From Trichodelitschia bisporula (taxonomy: Eukaryota; Ascomycota; Dothideomycetes; Phaeotrichales; Phaeotrichaceae), in NCBI GenBank assembly GCA_010356995.1, contig ML996691.1:596211-660210 (forward strand): DNA of 64,000 bases. The letters run 5' to 3'. Below, piece after piece: positions 1-12,958 of the stretch (positions are counted from its first letter, which is position 1; each line of letters opens with the position of its first letter). The notes below the pieces were generated by a model. The model was given only the letters and a program-made list of their open reading frames with translations, made no database searches and had not been told where the DNA came from. A program made the position numbers and the translations under genes.

Positions 1-547
1 ATAGGAGTTGCTCGAAGATACGCACCCTGAGCATGATCGGCATTTGTCCGATTTCTCTTGGAGCCTCCTTCCAGGGGCCATTGTTGACCTTGTACTCCAG
101 ACGAGCCGTGAGCTTTCCTCGGTAGGACGAATGGCGCTCGCGACATTCTGAAGGCAGAATCTCTCGGTGCCGGACGTTGAACTTGTTGCTCGGCGGGATC
201 TGCGGCTTCTGCAGAATGACCTCCCGTATCCGGACGCTCAGAGCATTTCTTTGCGGAGCATCTGCCGGATCCGCACGTGGATCGCCGTCTAAGAACACCT
301 TTGTGCCGATATCCTTAAGGCCCTTTTCCAAGAGACCATTCGGCTCAAATATAGCGTTGAAGGAGTGAACGTGGGGCTCGATTGCGGCGGCGAGCATAGG
401 GTAGGCTGTATGGTCGGTGGGGGGGTTGGAGAAGAGCTTTTGTCGCCGGACGGTGTTGAATCCAGTCGACCATTGGGTATCTGTGCCTGTTTTTGTGGTC
501 ATCTTCGTGGCAGTCTTCGTGCTCATCCTCGCGGGAGGAGGCGCCAT
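1..547 (-). CDS. RPA2: RNA polymerase I second-largest subunit (RPA2/RPA135), 5' exon only, cut by window edge
   Basis: This is the first exon (547 down to 26) of the Pol I second-largest subunit, which with RPA190 forms the catalytic cleft for rRNA transcription in the nucleolus. The exon encodes 174 residues. After a short Ser/Thr/Lys-rich start, it shows the family hallmarks: a TVRRQKLFSNPPTDHTAYP-like opening, HVHSFNAIFE, KDIGTKVFLDGDP, NALSVRIREV and PSNKFNVRHREILPSE, ending in RHSSYRGKL and GQMPIMLR. These match the N-terminal lobe of the Pol I form rather than Pol II or III. A GTGCGT donor follows at 25-20, so the remaining roughly 1000 residues lie left of the window. The ATG at 547-545 is the first in frame. 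The gene is divergent from ARL8. The family assignment is made from remembered conserved segments; the reading frame and donor are seen directly. Confidence 0.92.
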   Translation of the reverse strand, partial: MAPPPARMSTKTATKMTTKTGTDTQWSTGFNTVRRQKLFSNPPTDHTAYPMLAAAIEPHVHSFNAIFEPNGLLEKGLKDIGTKVFLDGDPRADPADAPQRNALSVRIREVILQKPQIPPSNKFNVRHREILPSECRERHSSYRGKLTARLEYKVNNGPWKEAPREIGQMPIMLRVRIFEQLL

Positions 548-1553
548 GGTGGTGGCTATCGCGTTGGAACCGATGCGGAGAGAAGGCCAAAGGCAATGCG
601 CTTAGGTGGCGCTCGTGAGGAATTACTGCAGAATGAGTCTGCGCGTAAACATGTGCCAACGGTTACAAAGCCAGCGCAGGGCACGGAGATTGCAAACTAG
701 AGAGGCGGAGAGACGGTGAAGTTGGTGAAACTGCAAGGCTTGAACCTCAGAAAATTTAGGTCTCTTCTCAAAGAGGGAAAGCGTGGAAGCGCCTGGGCCT
801 GTGATGGTGGCTAGTTCTAATCGATAAGAGAGTGATGAACCAGGCCTGGGCAACCCACCCGCCCACCTGCGCCAGTTGCAACCCCATGCCCACGGTCCAC
901 CTTGGCCCAGGCGGGCGTCAAGCCGTCAACCATCATCCATCCATCCATCTCATTCCCCAAAATCCACCACAACGTCCCTCCCCCAAACCCCGCAACTTCT
1001 AGGCAAGCTTCCCAGTCCAAGATACCCTACAGCTCTTTACAGTATCACACCCTACCACCCCAAGCAAAATAGCCTCTGCGACTAGCTCGGCGCCGTACTC
1101 CACACCGCGCATGGTCCATCTCCTCCGATCCCACCTGCAACTGCTCATCAAGCCATCTACAACCCCCCTCCCCCCACCCATGCAGCATCGCTGAACCTCT
1201 TTGTCTCTCACGTCCGACAGCTGCCCATTTGAACATAACATCCCGCAGAGTACAAATCTCAGAGGCTGATGTACTGTCCCCAACCGCCTGTCCGCCTTTC
1301 ATCAAGCTCTTCTCCGTAAAAGGATCCAGCACGACTTATCCCGCTCGTGATAGGTGCCTTGTCGCTTAATCTGCTGGCCTTCCAAGGTTGGTCCATCAAA
1401 CCGCAAGCTTCAGCAGCCTTCTTTTCTTTTTCCCCCGTTGCGGCTGGGCGTCTTGCGCACGTTTCTGTCATCATTTTTTTTGGGGCCGACCTCCAATCCA
1501 ACAAACCAAACTCTTCACCATCTGCACCTGTATCATTCTCGCCAGTCAACATC
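548..1553. other. Intergenic, shared upstream region of RPA2 and ARL8
   Basis: About 1 kb lies between the divergent start codons. It has C-rich stretches (about 900-1060) and a T/C-rich stretch (about 1410-1530) typical of ascomycete core promoters. The open frames here are short and match no family I know. No RNA gene was seen. Confidence 0.6.
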
Positions 1554-2748
1554 ATGGCAGGAGTGTTCCGACGCATTTATGATTGGCTGCTCCGTCTCTT
1601 CTGGTAAGTAGAGCTTCTCCGCAGCCCTACCCTTCGTGCAGTCGTTCGTTGCCTTGCGCGGCGCGATGTGGGCCTTATCGGCGCCCTACGAGATACGGCG
1701 ACTGTGTTAGACTCGTCCGATGCGGTGTTGTTTTTGCTGACGATTATGCTTTGCGTGCATCAGGGCGACCGAGATGGACATCACGATGATCGGTCTGCAG
1801 AATGCCGGGAAGACGTCGTTACTGCGAGTTCTGGCGGTGAGTGCCACCTAATTTGAGCTTTGACCTGTGCCACAACCTTCAATATCGTCAATGTCTTCTG
1901 ACCATTTGACCAGGGCGGCGAATTTACCATCGAGTACGTACTGGGGCCCCAACCATTGCAGCCTCCAGTCCATCGGTTAATGACGCTTCATTTTCCGGCT
2001 TTCATGGTTTGTGAGACGTTGCCTGGCTGACAATATCGCGTTTTGTGTAGCTCGATACCGACGGTGGGGTTCAACATGAAGCGGGTTCAGAAAGGACATG
2101 TAACGTTGAAGTGGTGAGTTGCTTTCTCAGTGAAATTATGTCTCGGCCCTGTGCAGGATGAAGGACCAATATGCGCCATGTCTCAAAGCTGCTTACGAGC
2201 CGACCTGGATGTGTCGTTGTCGGAAATGGATCAGAACATCCTCATCAAGCTGTTCCGGAGGTTGTTGTGCTCTCCGCAATGGAGCGGGAATGCCCAGCGG
2301 TGGCCTGTGTGTGCAGAATTTCGGCATGCTAACCGAATCTTTCTGAATGCAGCTGGGATCTCGGAGGACAGCCAAGGTTCAGGTCCATGTGGGAGCGGTA
2401 TTCCCGTGGAGTGAACGCCATCGTGTGAGGATGCCCGGTAGACCGATCAGGAGCAGACTGACAATGTGGGACAGCTACATCGTGGACTCGGCGGATAAAG
2501 AAGCGCTTCCGGTGGCGCGTGAGGAGCTGCAGATCCTGCTCGAAAAGCCGGCACTGGATGGCATCCCTCTACTTGTCCTCGGCAACAAGTCCGATCTTCC
2601 CGACAAGCTCTCCGTCGATGAGCTCATTGAGGCGCTGGACTTGAAATCCATCTCGCACCGCGAAGTGAGCTGCTATGGGATCAGCGCCAAGGAGGAAACG
2701 AACTTGGACGCAGTGTTGCAGTGGCTCATTGCGCGAGCGAGCAGATGA
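1554..2748 (+). CDS. arl8: ARL8-type small GTPase (Arf-like)
   Basis: This is an Arf-like GTPase of the ARL8 branch, which in animals recruits kinesin adaptors to lysosomes; the fungal role is probably vacuolar or endosomal trafficking. Six exons: 1554-1603, 1764-1836, 1914-1933, 2051-2113, 2353-2424 and 2475-2748, giving 183 residues (family about 186). Seen: P-loop GLQNAGKTS at 27-35, switch I region PTVGFNM at 51-57, [16 protein letters not shown] at 70-85 and the guanine-specificity motif NKSD at 130-133. The N-terminal helix [13 protein letters not shown] resembles the ARL8 membrane helix; there is no glycine at position 2, so no myristoylation is expected, as in ARL8. Intron 4 (239 nt) is long for this window, and exon 3 is only 20 nt. 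All phases close. ARL8 is preferred over ARF1 because of the SMWERYxRGVNAIVY segment. Confidence 0.93.
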
Positions 2749-4205
2749 TGCGCGTTGCGGTATGCTGCGCGTCCGTCCCTTTGCTTGTTGCCATGCTGAG
2801 GGATAAGGTCCATGGGTGTCGATGCAGATTTTCGAAGGCCTTGACGATGCTCGGCGAATGGCGAACCTCTATTATTGTCAGTTTAAAAGCTATACCTAAC
2901 GAGTCATGAGACAGAAGAGAGCAGCGACGGCCAGCGATGGCCATATCTTCTTGCCGGTTTTCTAGTTCAAGAGCGCGACACCCGGGGCCGTTCGCTTTTT
3001 CCCCCGGCTTCTTTCTACTTGGTTCATGCCAGAGTTGGCTTGGGACAGCGCGCGATTAGTGGGATTTGACGATTGAATTCCGAACTCGCTGGCATTCCCC
3101 AGGTGATGGAGCAAAGGCCTTTTCTGGTGATTGCATGATTTGCGGCGAGAGGACGTTGGAGTAATCATATGGCGCCCTTTGGTGGCATTGAAGCGATTTT
3201 TTGGTATGGATACTCGGCTGCATTGGAACTATTCGCGGTGGAATTGTCAGTTTACTCGTTGCTGGATGGGACGGCCAGCAGGAAAGCGTCGCCAGGTAGT
3301 TCTCGGAAATTTAGGTGGTCTTCTTCTTGCAACCTCGCTCCGAGTGCCTTGGAGGAAAGCTCCAGACAAATATTGCGAAAGCAATTGACGAGCGGGAGTT
3401 GAGGGAGCTTGCAGCATTTTGTCCATGAAACCGCCGTCCAGAGTGTCGATGGACGCCAAGTGCCGGCTGCCAACTCATCATGCATATGCCCCCTGTCAAG
3501 ACGAGTGGTGTGTCTGGTCTGGCCTTGGTTCCATCCAGACAGCACAGCAGCACATGATAAATGGCCCCGAAACGCAGGAACGAGCTGGCTTCATCTCGGT
3601 GTGCGCTTTTCATTGAGGCTTTGAGCTTTCATACGGATATGTAATTGGAGTAGCTCGCGACTTGTTGTCCAAACAGCGTCGAAACTGGTCTGCAGCGTGG
3701 GGCGACAAGGCAAATACGGATGTACTCCGTGCTGCGTACTGTCTCGAGCCACACAGTTCATCTCAGTTGAATTGCCATATAGCTTCTGTTTGATGCCGTT
3801 GTGCTTGGAATGTGAGCTTCATAGTATCCTTGAATGCTCTCCGCCGTTGTTGTTGAAACCCCACAAGTTGCCAGTGTCTAAAAATGGCTTTTAGGCAAGA
3901 TGAAAATGTTGTGGCGATAAGTAGTGGCAAAACTTAGGTGGGTTGCACTGCAATGACTTTCGAACTCCGCTCATGACCTGCTCCACAGTCTCACGTGCGA
4001 GTTTCGGATGACGAAACGGATGCCTGCGCCAGCGCTCCTCCCCAGCCTCCCACGCCTCCCTCCTCAACACGAGCTCGTCATCCACACACGCCGGAGCTTC
4101 CAGTTTCCATCGTCATCGTTCCACTCAAATCACCGTCTCCATCTCCAAAGTCCCACTTTCTCATCATACCATCTCTCTCAGCTCCCTCGTTGAGCTTCCA
4201 ATAGT
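2749..4205. other. Intergenic, ARL8 3' flank and PEP4 promoter
   Basis: About 1.46 kb with no coding frame that I recognise on either strand. A C/T-rich block (about 4020-4200) directly precedes the PEP4 start and is probably its core promoter and leader. No tRNA or repeat was seen. Confidence 0.6.
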
Positions 4206-5546
<1,341 letters not shown>

Positions 5547-7151
5547 GGGGTGCTTCTGAGGGCTATGTGTTGGTTAGGACGGGTCTTTCCGATGGGCCAA
5601 GGATGTATTGCGTTCGCATGTGTTTCAGTGCCTGGTGAGTATGGCGCTGGTATGGGGGGGGGGTCTCTCATTGTTTCTTTCCTATGTATAATGCTGTACT
5701 CCAGAATCCAGTCGTCTACTGTTTATACATGATTCCTTGGGGCCTCAGACTGTATTGTTCACTGGGGATTGTACCGATACTGGGCAAACAATTGGCAGAC
5801 TATGGCGTAATCGTACCACGTGAACTCGGGCGATATGAGTGCCATGGTCGACTCAGTTCCGCCACCACTCGTCTGTCGCCCTCGTGGTCTCGTCGATGAC
5901 TGAGATTCGGCGCTAGCTTCCACACTTACCATTGATTGGCATGACTGGAGTGGCAAGCGTCAGAATGATTGGATGATGGGTAGGGGGGATAGGCTCCAGC
6001 AGGCAGTGTTCTGCCTTTTGTACGTTGGGACTGTGTACAGTAGGTACACTTGCGCGGCAATGCGGGGGTGGTTCGGGTCTGAGCCTCTACGGTACCGTAC
6101 TGTTGCGGCTGGCCATTTCCGATCCCTGCGACTTGCCTTCCGAAGCATTTGATAGAAGTCGAAGAGACACACATTTTGCCTGCTACTTGTGAAGATGAGA
6201 TTCGGTCGCACAATATTATCGAGTTCAGAGAGTGAGCGGACAGTGGACAATGCAGGCGGCTTATGCGTACATCAAAGCGGCCATATGCAGTGATGAGCGG
6301 CTCAAAGGCGATTAGCCCTGCATGTGGTGGGCCCACTGACCGGCCCTTTCACGAGCCTCCAGGCTCGAACATGTGGCATGCCAGTGAAGTTCGACAACCC
6401 GGTATATTTCCAGTTGTTTTTGAAGTCAGCTAACATTCAGTCAAAGCTGGCTGCAGTTTACACTAGCTTCAAGCTCTTCTCTCTTTAACTGTTGATCTGT
6501 CTACGTACCGTAGTATGCAGCCTAAATGCAGCCTGTTACTGTAGAGGAGGCGGTCTGGCCGAACTAGGAGATGGCTTGTCGTGTCTGTATGGTTTCAAGC
6601 AGCGCAAAAAGTGCTGGCAAGCCAACAGCCACTTGTGGGAGAGGGGACATGCAATGCAACTACATAGGGATTTGCTCCGGTTGACTGGACAGGTACAGTA
6701 ATATTATGTCCAAGAGCCTGCTGTCCAAAACTCCCCAGACAAGAGCGTGCAGGAAAGGAAAAAGCCCCAGGTCAAAGACTCTCACGTCTTAAACCGCTAA
6801 CCCCCACACAAACCATCACCCCTCCCTTCCTCTCCCTCACTTCCGCCATGTGACGATATCATCCCCGCGACAAACTCCCCCGTACTTTCTGCTCTCTCTC
6901 GCGTCCTCTGCCTCCCGTTTTCTGGATCCGCTAGACGTGGTACCATCAGCTGCTGGGTTTAACTTCCCTGCTGGTGCACAGCCTTTCCCGAGACCCGATC
7001 CTCCCATTCACTCGCGTCGCGCGCGCGCCCCCCCACACACCGGCCTCTCCATCGTTACTCGCTGGGCGTTGGGCGTTGAGTAGATCAGGTCTTGGTTTAT
7101 GGTCCCTGTGAGACCCTTTCGCCTCACCTGCCGTGGGAGCCACGGGCGAGA
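5547..7151. other. Intergenic, PEP4 3' flank and ATG26 promoter/leader
   Basis: About 1.6 kb. It holds a perfect 12-bp palindrome, TACGGTACCGTA (6088-6099), and another TACCGTA at 6506-6512, both part of a recurrent non-coding heptamer described in the findings. A C/T-rich run (6810-7050) precedes ATG26. An open frame upstream of the ATG26 start begins with TTG at 7092 rather than ATG. No gene was seen. Confidence 0.6.
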
Positions 7152-10100
7152 ATGTTTGGTTCGCAGGACAAGCTTCGCGAGAGCCTGGGACGCAAACTCA
7201 CGCAGCAAAGGAAGACCAGCGGGTCAAACAGAGCTTCCATGGATCTACCCACCCACCTACGAGATGGAGACGACGCGCAAGAAGATGTCACGGCCCTCCG
7301 GTCTGGTGCAGCAGGCCGATACATGCATCAATCACTGTTCTCTATGATAACCGTCGCAGGCTCAACCGCCGACTTTCAGTCGCGGTTTGATGACGGAAAC
7401 AGTGACAGCGAAGATGATGATGAACACCACGGACCTACTCCACGACTATCCAAATCATACGCTCCCCCGCCCGCCGAACCCAGTAAGCCCGACCCTTCTA
7501 CCAGCCCTATACCCATAGCTGGATCCTCCTCGACGACAAGTGGCCACCGCCGATCCTCCTCGAAAGCTCGCCTGCTCAAGTCAATGCACAAACTGCGCCT
7601 TGTGCCAATACGCGAAAGAAAACGCTCCTCCTTCGCCGACGACGACGACGACATGATGAGTTCGTCCATGATCCTGACGCCGAGACCAGAGGGTCCTCCC
7701 CCGGAGGTGGATGATAAGGACACGCCTACGCTGAGCGCCGATGCACCCATACTCAGCAGGAAGTTGCAGGCAGAAGCGGAGATGCAAGCCTCGGAGAGCA
7801 GCGAACGCTCAAGCATGAAGGATGTGAATGTGGCGACGTCTCGCAAGACGTCCCCCATATCTCTGGCACAACGGCTGAAGGACATATTTGGGTTCGACGA
7901 GCCGGAAGAGGTGATAGCAGGTAGCCCAAACTCCCTTGCGGCCAGTCCCTTGAGCACCGCTGATAAACCCTTAGAGTACCCATGCTGGCTACTGCAGAGT
8001 GTCCTACTTCAAGGCTTCATGTACGTGACGCAGAAGCACATCTGCTTCTACGCGTACCTCCCCAAGAAAGCCGTAAGCTCTCAGTATCCCATATTCAGAG
8101 ACCTCTTGCTTATGCTGGTTAGACCACTGTTGCGAAGTCGGGATATCTTGCCAAACGCGGTCACCGAAACCCTCGCTATAACCGATACTTCTTCGAGCTC
8201 AAGGGAGACGTCCTCAGCTACTATGAAGATCCGACCAAGATCTACTACCCGAGCGGTAAGATCGACCTTCGCCTCGGCATCTCCGCCACGGTTAACGACA
8301 AGGACAAAGCGAAAGACGGCACCTACTTTACGCTTTCTACCGACAAACGCGACTACATGTTCAAAGCGGATACTTCGAACAGTGCCAAAGAATGGGTCAA
8401 GATACTGCAAAAAGTCATCTTTCGCTCGCACAACGACGGTGATAGTGTTAAGATTTCCCTGCCGATTGATAATATCATGGACATTGAGGACAACCCCGTT
8501 TTAGACTTTGCAGACACTGTAAAAATCCGCGTGATAGACAACGATGAGACGTACGCTATAGACGAGGTAAGCTTTGCCCAGAAGATTGCAGCTTGTTGCA
8601 TCTTCGGCTAATTCCGTTGTAGTATTTCTTCTCTTTTTTCAGTTGGGGTAAAGAAGCGATGCGTGTGCTTCGCATAATGGTAGAGGGTAATACTTTCCAC
8701 AAAGACGAAACGCAAGGCTCGGAACCGCCATCAGACAACGAGGATTCCGGAAGTCCTGGCCGACGCGGCTTCGGCGGTGGCCGGCCGTCTTCAGTCCCAG
8801 CGCATACGCCTCAGCTCCGCGACACCGTACGGGCTACTCTAACGCCTTACTCACCTGGCGATAGGTCCCATTCGGCCTCCCGATTAAGCAATGAGTCCAG
8901 GCGTTCAAGCCTGGATGTTCGAAAGCGAAGCATGGAGTTGTCACGCACGAGTTCGGACTATGGCCGACGAAGCTTCAGCGGTAATCGGCGTGGAGACCGA
9001 TCCCCGCTTTCACCTACTCGCCAACACTCCAACGGATCCCCGACCGCAGCCTCGATGGACCATGAAACAGAGTCGTCGGCTGCCATCCAATCCCTAGACG
9101 ACACGAATGCATCTGCGAGCCAGATCTTGAACCGAAGCGACATCTTCCAGGCACCAACCATCAACGCGCCGCATCGGACAGTCTCGGATTCGTCTGCAGA
9201 CGTGCTCAAGCGCGCCTCCCAAGATACCGCACGATCAGGCAACCGAAGCAAGAATCTGCCTTCGCCCTACAGTCAGCGAAATGGGCTTCGTAAGCCGCGG
9301 CCTGGTGACGCCACCCCGCCCATCAACCTTCGAGACCGGTTCGGAGACTCAAGCCAATCCACGGGAATGCCGACCTCGTCTGCCATTCATAACATCATTC
9401 ACGCCGGCACATATCCCCTTCAGCAAACCTCAAAGTTTGCCGAGTTCCTCAAATCGCGCTCTAAGCGCATGAGTAACCTGCTAGCAACGGAGTCCATGGG
9501 TTACTACGAGAAGGTGTCGGGTATGTGGGCTGGGGGTGTGAAGCATTATGGTACCAGTCAGGGCCTGACTCCGGAGGATGAGGACCCTGATGCCGACGAC
9601 GATGAAAATGCGGCCCTCCACGCCCAAAGGTTCCGCGAACATTTTGCTCTTCCCGACTCTGAACAACTCGTGGCTAGCTACTTTGGCTTTTTGCACCGCG
9701 TCTTACCACTTTACGGGAAGATCTACATCGGCACCAAGCATTTGTGCTACCGCAGCCTGCTACCTGGCACCCGGACGAAGCTGATACTGCCTCTGAAGGA
9801 TATCGAGAGTGCGTCAAAGGAAAAGGGGTACCGGCTAGGCTACTGCGGGCTGGTGGTGGTCATCCGCGGCCATGAGGAGATCTTCTTTGATTTCCGGGAC
9901 GTTGGCATCCGCGATGATTGCGCAGTCACTACGATACTGGGCATGGAAGCCGCGAAGAAGAGTCTTGCGGAATCAGGGCTCTTCACCGAGGAAGAGATCC
10001 GGGAGGCGGAGACGGCGAAGGCTGAACACCAGGCGCTACAAGAAGCTCGACAGGACGGCCATGCTCTGCACGAGCTGGCGCTGCCGAAGACCCTCGGCGA

Positions 10101-11680
10101 AATTGAGCCCGAAGCGCCCCCAATCTTATTCGACGACCCTCGCGCTTCCATCATCAACTTTAAGCCAGCCGAACCCATGCGTATCACGTGCTTGACCATC
10201 GGCTCGAGAGGTGACGTTCAGCCTTATATTGCGCTCTGCAAGGGATTTATTAAAGACGGTCACAAGGCGAAGATCGCAACGCATCGGGAGTTTGAACCAT
10301 GGATCAGGAAGCATGGCATCGACTTTGCGCCAGTGGGAGGCGACCCGGCCGAGCTCATGCGTATCTGCGTCGAAAACGGCATGTTCACGTTGTCGTTCCT
10401 CAAGGAAGCTAGTGCCAAGTTCCGCGGCTGGCTCGACGAGCTGATGGTTTCAGCCTGGGAGGCGTGCCAGAACAGCGACCTTTTGATCGAAAGTCCTAGC
10501 GCCATGGCCGGGATTCACATTGCTGAGGCGCTGGGCATCCCCTACTTCCGCGCCTTCACGATGCCGTGGACACGTACACGCGCCTACCCGCACGCCTTCG
10601 CCGTACCGGAGTACAAGATGGGCGGCACGTACAACTACATGTCGTACGTCATGTTCGATAGCATCTTTTGGAAGGCGATTGCGAATCAGGTCAATCGGTG
10701 GCGCAAGAAGACGCTTGGACTGGGCAGCACGGGGCTGGATAAGATGCAGCCGAACAAGGTACCCTTCCTGTACAACTTCAGCCCGCATGTGGTCGTACCG
10801 CCACTGGACTACAGTGACTGGATCCGCGTCACGGGGTACTGGTTCCTGGACGAAGGGGAGGAGTGGACCCCGTCGGTAGAGCTGCGCGACTTTATTGCGC
10901 GCGCGCGCGCCGACGGGAAGAAGCTCGTGTATGTCGGCTTTGGGTCGATCGTGGTCGAGGACCCGGCTGCCCTGACGCAGACGGTCGTCGAGTCAGTCCT
11001 CAAAGCCGACGTGCGTTGCATCCTGTCCAAGGGCTGGTCCGACCGGCTCGGCAAGAAGGCCGACGCGACCAAGCCCGAAGTCCTGCTGCCACCGGAGATC
11101 ATGTCCATCCAGTCGGCGCCGCACGATTGGCTCTTCCGCCATATTGACGCGGCGGCGCATCATGGCGGGGCGGGGACGACGGGCGCGAGTCTGCGCGCCG
11201 GCATCCCGACGATTGCGAAGCCGTTCTTTGGGGACCAGTTTTTCTTTGGCCAGCGGATTGAGGACCTCGGTGTGGGGATTTGCCTCAAGAAGTTGAATAC
11301 AAGCCTGTTTGCCAAGGCGCTGTGGGAGGCGACGCATAGCGAGCGGATGATTGCGAAGGCGCGCGTGCTGGGGGAGCAGATCCGGGCGGTAAGTTTTGTC
11401 TTGTCACCACAATCGAAAGAATGCATGGCTAATATGCGCTCAGGAGGACGGCGTCGGCACGGCCATCCAGGCCATCTACCGCGATATGGACTACGCGCGG
11501 TCATTGATCAAGAAGGAGCGCGTGGGGCACGACGAGCCGGCGGATGATTTTGAGGAGACGTGGACGTTCATCGGGGATGAGAATGATGCCGACCTCTCGC
11601 TTGGGCAGTCGCGGGTTGAGGCGGCGGTTGATGCAGGCGCCGTGTTTGGCTCGGGGCTGATAGCGCGTGGTTTGGTGTAA
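7152..11680 (+). CDS. ATG26: Sterol 3-beta-glucosyltransferase ATG26 (UGT51 type)
   Basis: This enzyme transfers glucose from UDP-glucose to ergosterol at membranes; in some yeasts and plant pathogens it is needed for pexophagy. Exons: 7152-8072, 8123-8566, 8623-11388 and 11444-11680, giving 1455 residues. Domain order seen: a disordered acidic/Ser-rich N-terminus; a first GRAM domain from about 240; a PH domain about 310-405 (SGYLAKRG ... [12 protein letters not shown]); a Ser/Arg-rich linker; a second GRAM about 790-870; and a GT-B glycosyltransferase from about 974 ([18 protein letters not shown]), with the nucleotide-binding [18 protein letters not shown] near 1300. This is the standard fungal ATG26 architecture. 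The start at 7152 is the first in-frame ATG after a stop and gives an N-terminus like that of relatives. The third exon starts inside a T-rich stretch at 8623, and the [12 protein letters not shown] junction supports it. Confidence 0.96.
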
Positions 11681-12172
11681 TAAGTAGGGTTTGACCGTTC
11701 AATGGTGTTGGAACACGCGCGTTGCTTGTTGGCGGGCGTTGACTAGATTAGACTGTGGCGTGGTGGTTTTTGCACTCTTTGACGAAGCGAGGGTTATTCA
11801 TGTGTCTGTTCTAAGGCATCGCGTATCATTTCTGGCATAGACCATATGCAGGCGCTGAAGGGCCAGGGGAGAGGCTGGCTGGCTGGTTAGGAGTTGTTCA
11901 CATTACGGTTACGACGAAGGACGTTTTATGAGCGCTGTTGTTTTGAAATGACTCAAGTGTAGAAGTAGTAATGTGCTCACACGCGCCCGTAGGCTGGCGT
12001 AGTGAAGATATGCCGATATGCTCGCTGTGGAATGGGCGGCTGCGCCTCTATCCCATGCTCCTCATGCTTCCTTCGATCAATGTTCTATCCAATGCTCTCT
12101 CCAATGCTCCCTTCGATCAATGCATCTATCCAATGCTCTCCAATGCTCGCTCCAACCAATGCAACAACAAAA
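11681..12172. other. Intergenic between convergent ATG26 and orphan gene
   Basis: About 490 nt of 3' flank from two convergent genes. It contains a two-copy 40-bp tandem repeat (12071-12150), listed separately. No reading frame here is convincing. Confidence 0.6.
12071..12150. repeat. Direct tandem repeat, two 40-bp copies
   Basis: Copies at 12071-12110 and 12111-12150 both begin CTTCGATCAATG and share TCTATCCAATGCTCTC. They differ by a few substitutions and one small compensated indel. Shorter CCAATGCTC echoes flank them. The repeat lies just past the stop of the minus-strand gene at 12173, in its likely 3' untranslated region. Confidence 0.85.
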
Positions 12173-12958
12173 TCACTCCAAATCCAGCCTCAACCGCCTC
12201 ACACTCCCATTCCCACCCGACTCCACTTCATTCAATCCTCCCCGTCCTCCCCTCCCTCCCCTAGGTAAAATCCGCCTCAACAACCCCCTAACCCCCCTCC
12301 TCTCCTCCCGATCCAGCGCCGCATACTCCCTCCGCCGCGTAGCATCGCTGGTCCAGTAGTGCGTCGTGGCGGGGACGGAGTCGGCGTGGTGTGGGCCGTC
12401 GGGGTCGGCGGCGACATCCTCTTCTGGCGAGAGGGGCAAGGGCGACTCAAGGCTGGGGTTGCGTCTGTGCAACGGCGCGGTAGGTGCGCTGGGTAGAGTG
12501 GCGCCACGCGCGCGCCGTGGGTCGTTCTTTCCCGGTGCTGCAGCCGGTGTCGGGCCGAACAGCGCACAGCTGCGCGTGTGCAGCGCGAGCGCGGAGGCGA
12601 GGTCCGGCGCGGAAGGCGTACGCCGGGGACGCGGATGCGGGTTCGGGCCGGAGGGGCGACGGGTGGTTACGTCCGTGGTTGTGCGGGTCAGCGTCGTGCG
12701 GGTGGGTTTTTGGGTGCGGGTGGTGGTGGTGGAGGAGGAGTTTGATGTTGAGGTGGATGTGGAGGTTGAGGGGGCGCGGGTGGGGGGCGAGGCTGAGGAG
12801 CGGGTTGGTGGTGAGGTTGAGGAGCGGTGCGAGCGGGGTCGGGTGCTTGATGTTGAGGTGGTTGGCTCGGGGGAGGGCGGGCCGTAGCCGCTGTCGGTGC
12901 GTTTTGTGCGGCGGCGGGCCGATGGCGGGGGGGAGGTGGGGCCTCTGGAGGGGGACAT
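12173..12958 (-). CDS. Conserved fungal protein of unknown function with C-terminal YWTSDATRRREYA motif
   Basis: A single-exon frame of 261 residues starting at the ATG 12958-12956. Residues 1 to about 195 are low-complexity (Ser, Thr, Pro, Arg) and presumably disordered. The last 65 residues are different: HYWTSDATRRREYAALDRE, then GVRGLLRRILPRGGR, and a terminal GSVRRLRLDLE. I recall a family of uncharacterised filamentous-fungal proteins with the same C-terminal layout (TSD-TRR-EYA, a basic RRILP segment and a SVRR-R-D end), so I regard the gene as real. No catalytic motif, signal peptide or membrane segment is visible. The local DNA is strongly GC-rich, which opens long spurious frames on the other strand. 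A small upstream exon cannot be excluded. Confidence 0.7.
   Translation of the reverse strand: MSPSRGPTSPPPSARRRTKRTDSGYGPPSPEPTTSTSSTRPRSHRSSTSPPTRSSASPPTRAPSTSTSTSTSNSSSTTTTRTQKPTRTTLTRTTTDVTTRRPSGPNPHPRPRRTPSAPDLASALALHTRSCALFGPTPAAAPGKNDPRRARGATLPSAPTAPLHRRNPSLESPLPLSPEEDVAADPDGPHHADSVPATTHYWTSDATRRREYAALDREERRGVRGLLRRILPRGGRGGRGGLNEVESGGNGSVRRLRLDLE

Noticed and set aside
7092-7151. Upstream extension of the ATG26 frame
   Set aside because: It begins with TTG; the ATG at 7152 gives the family-like N-terminus.
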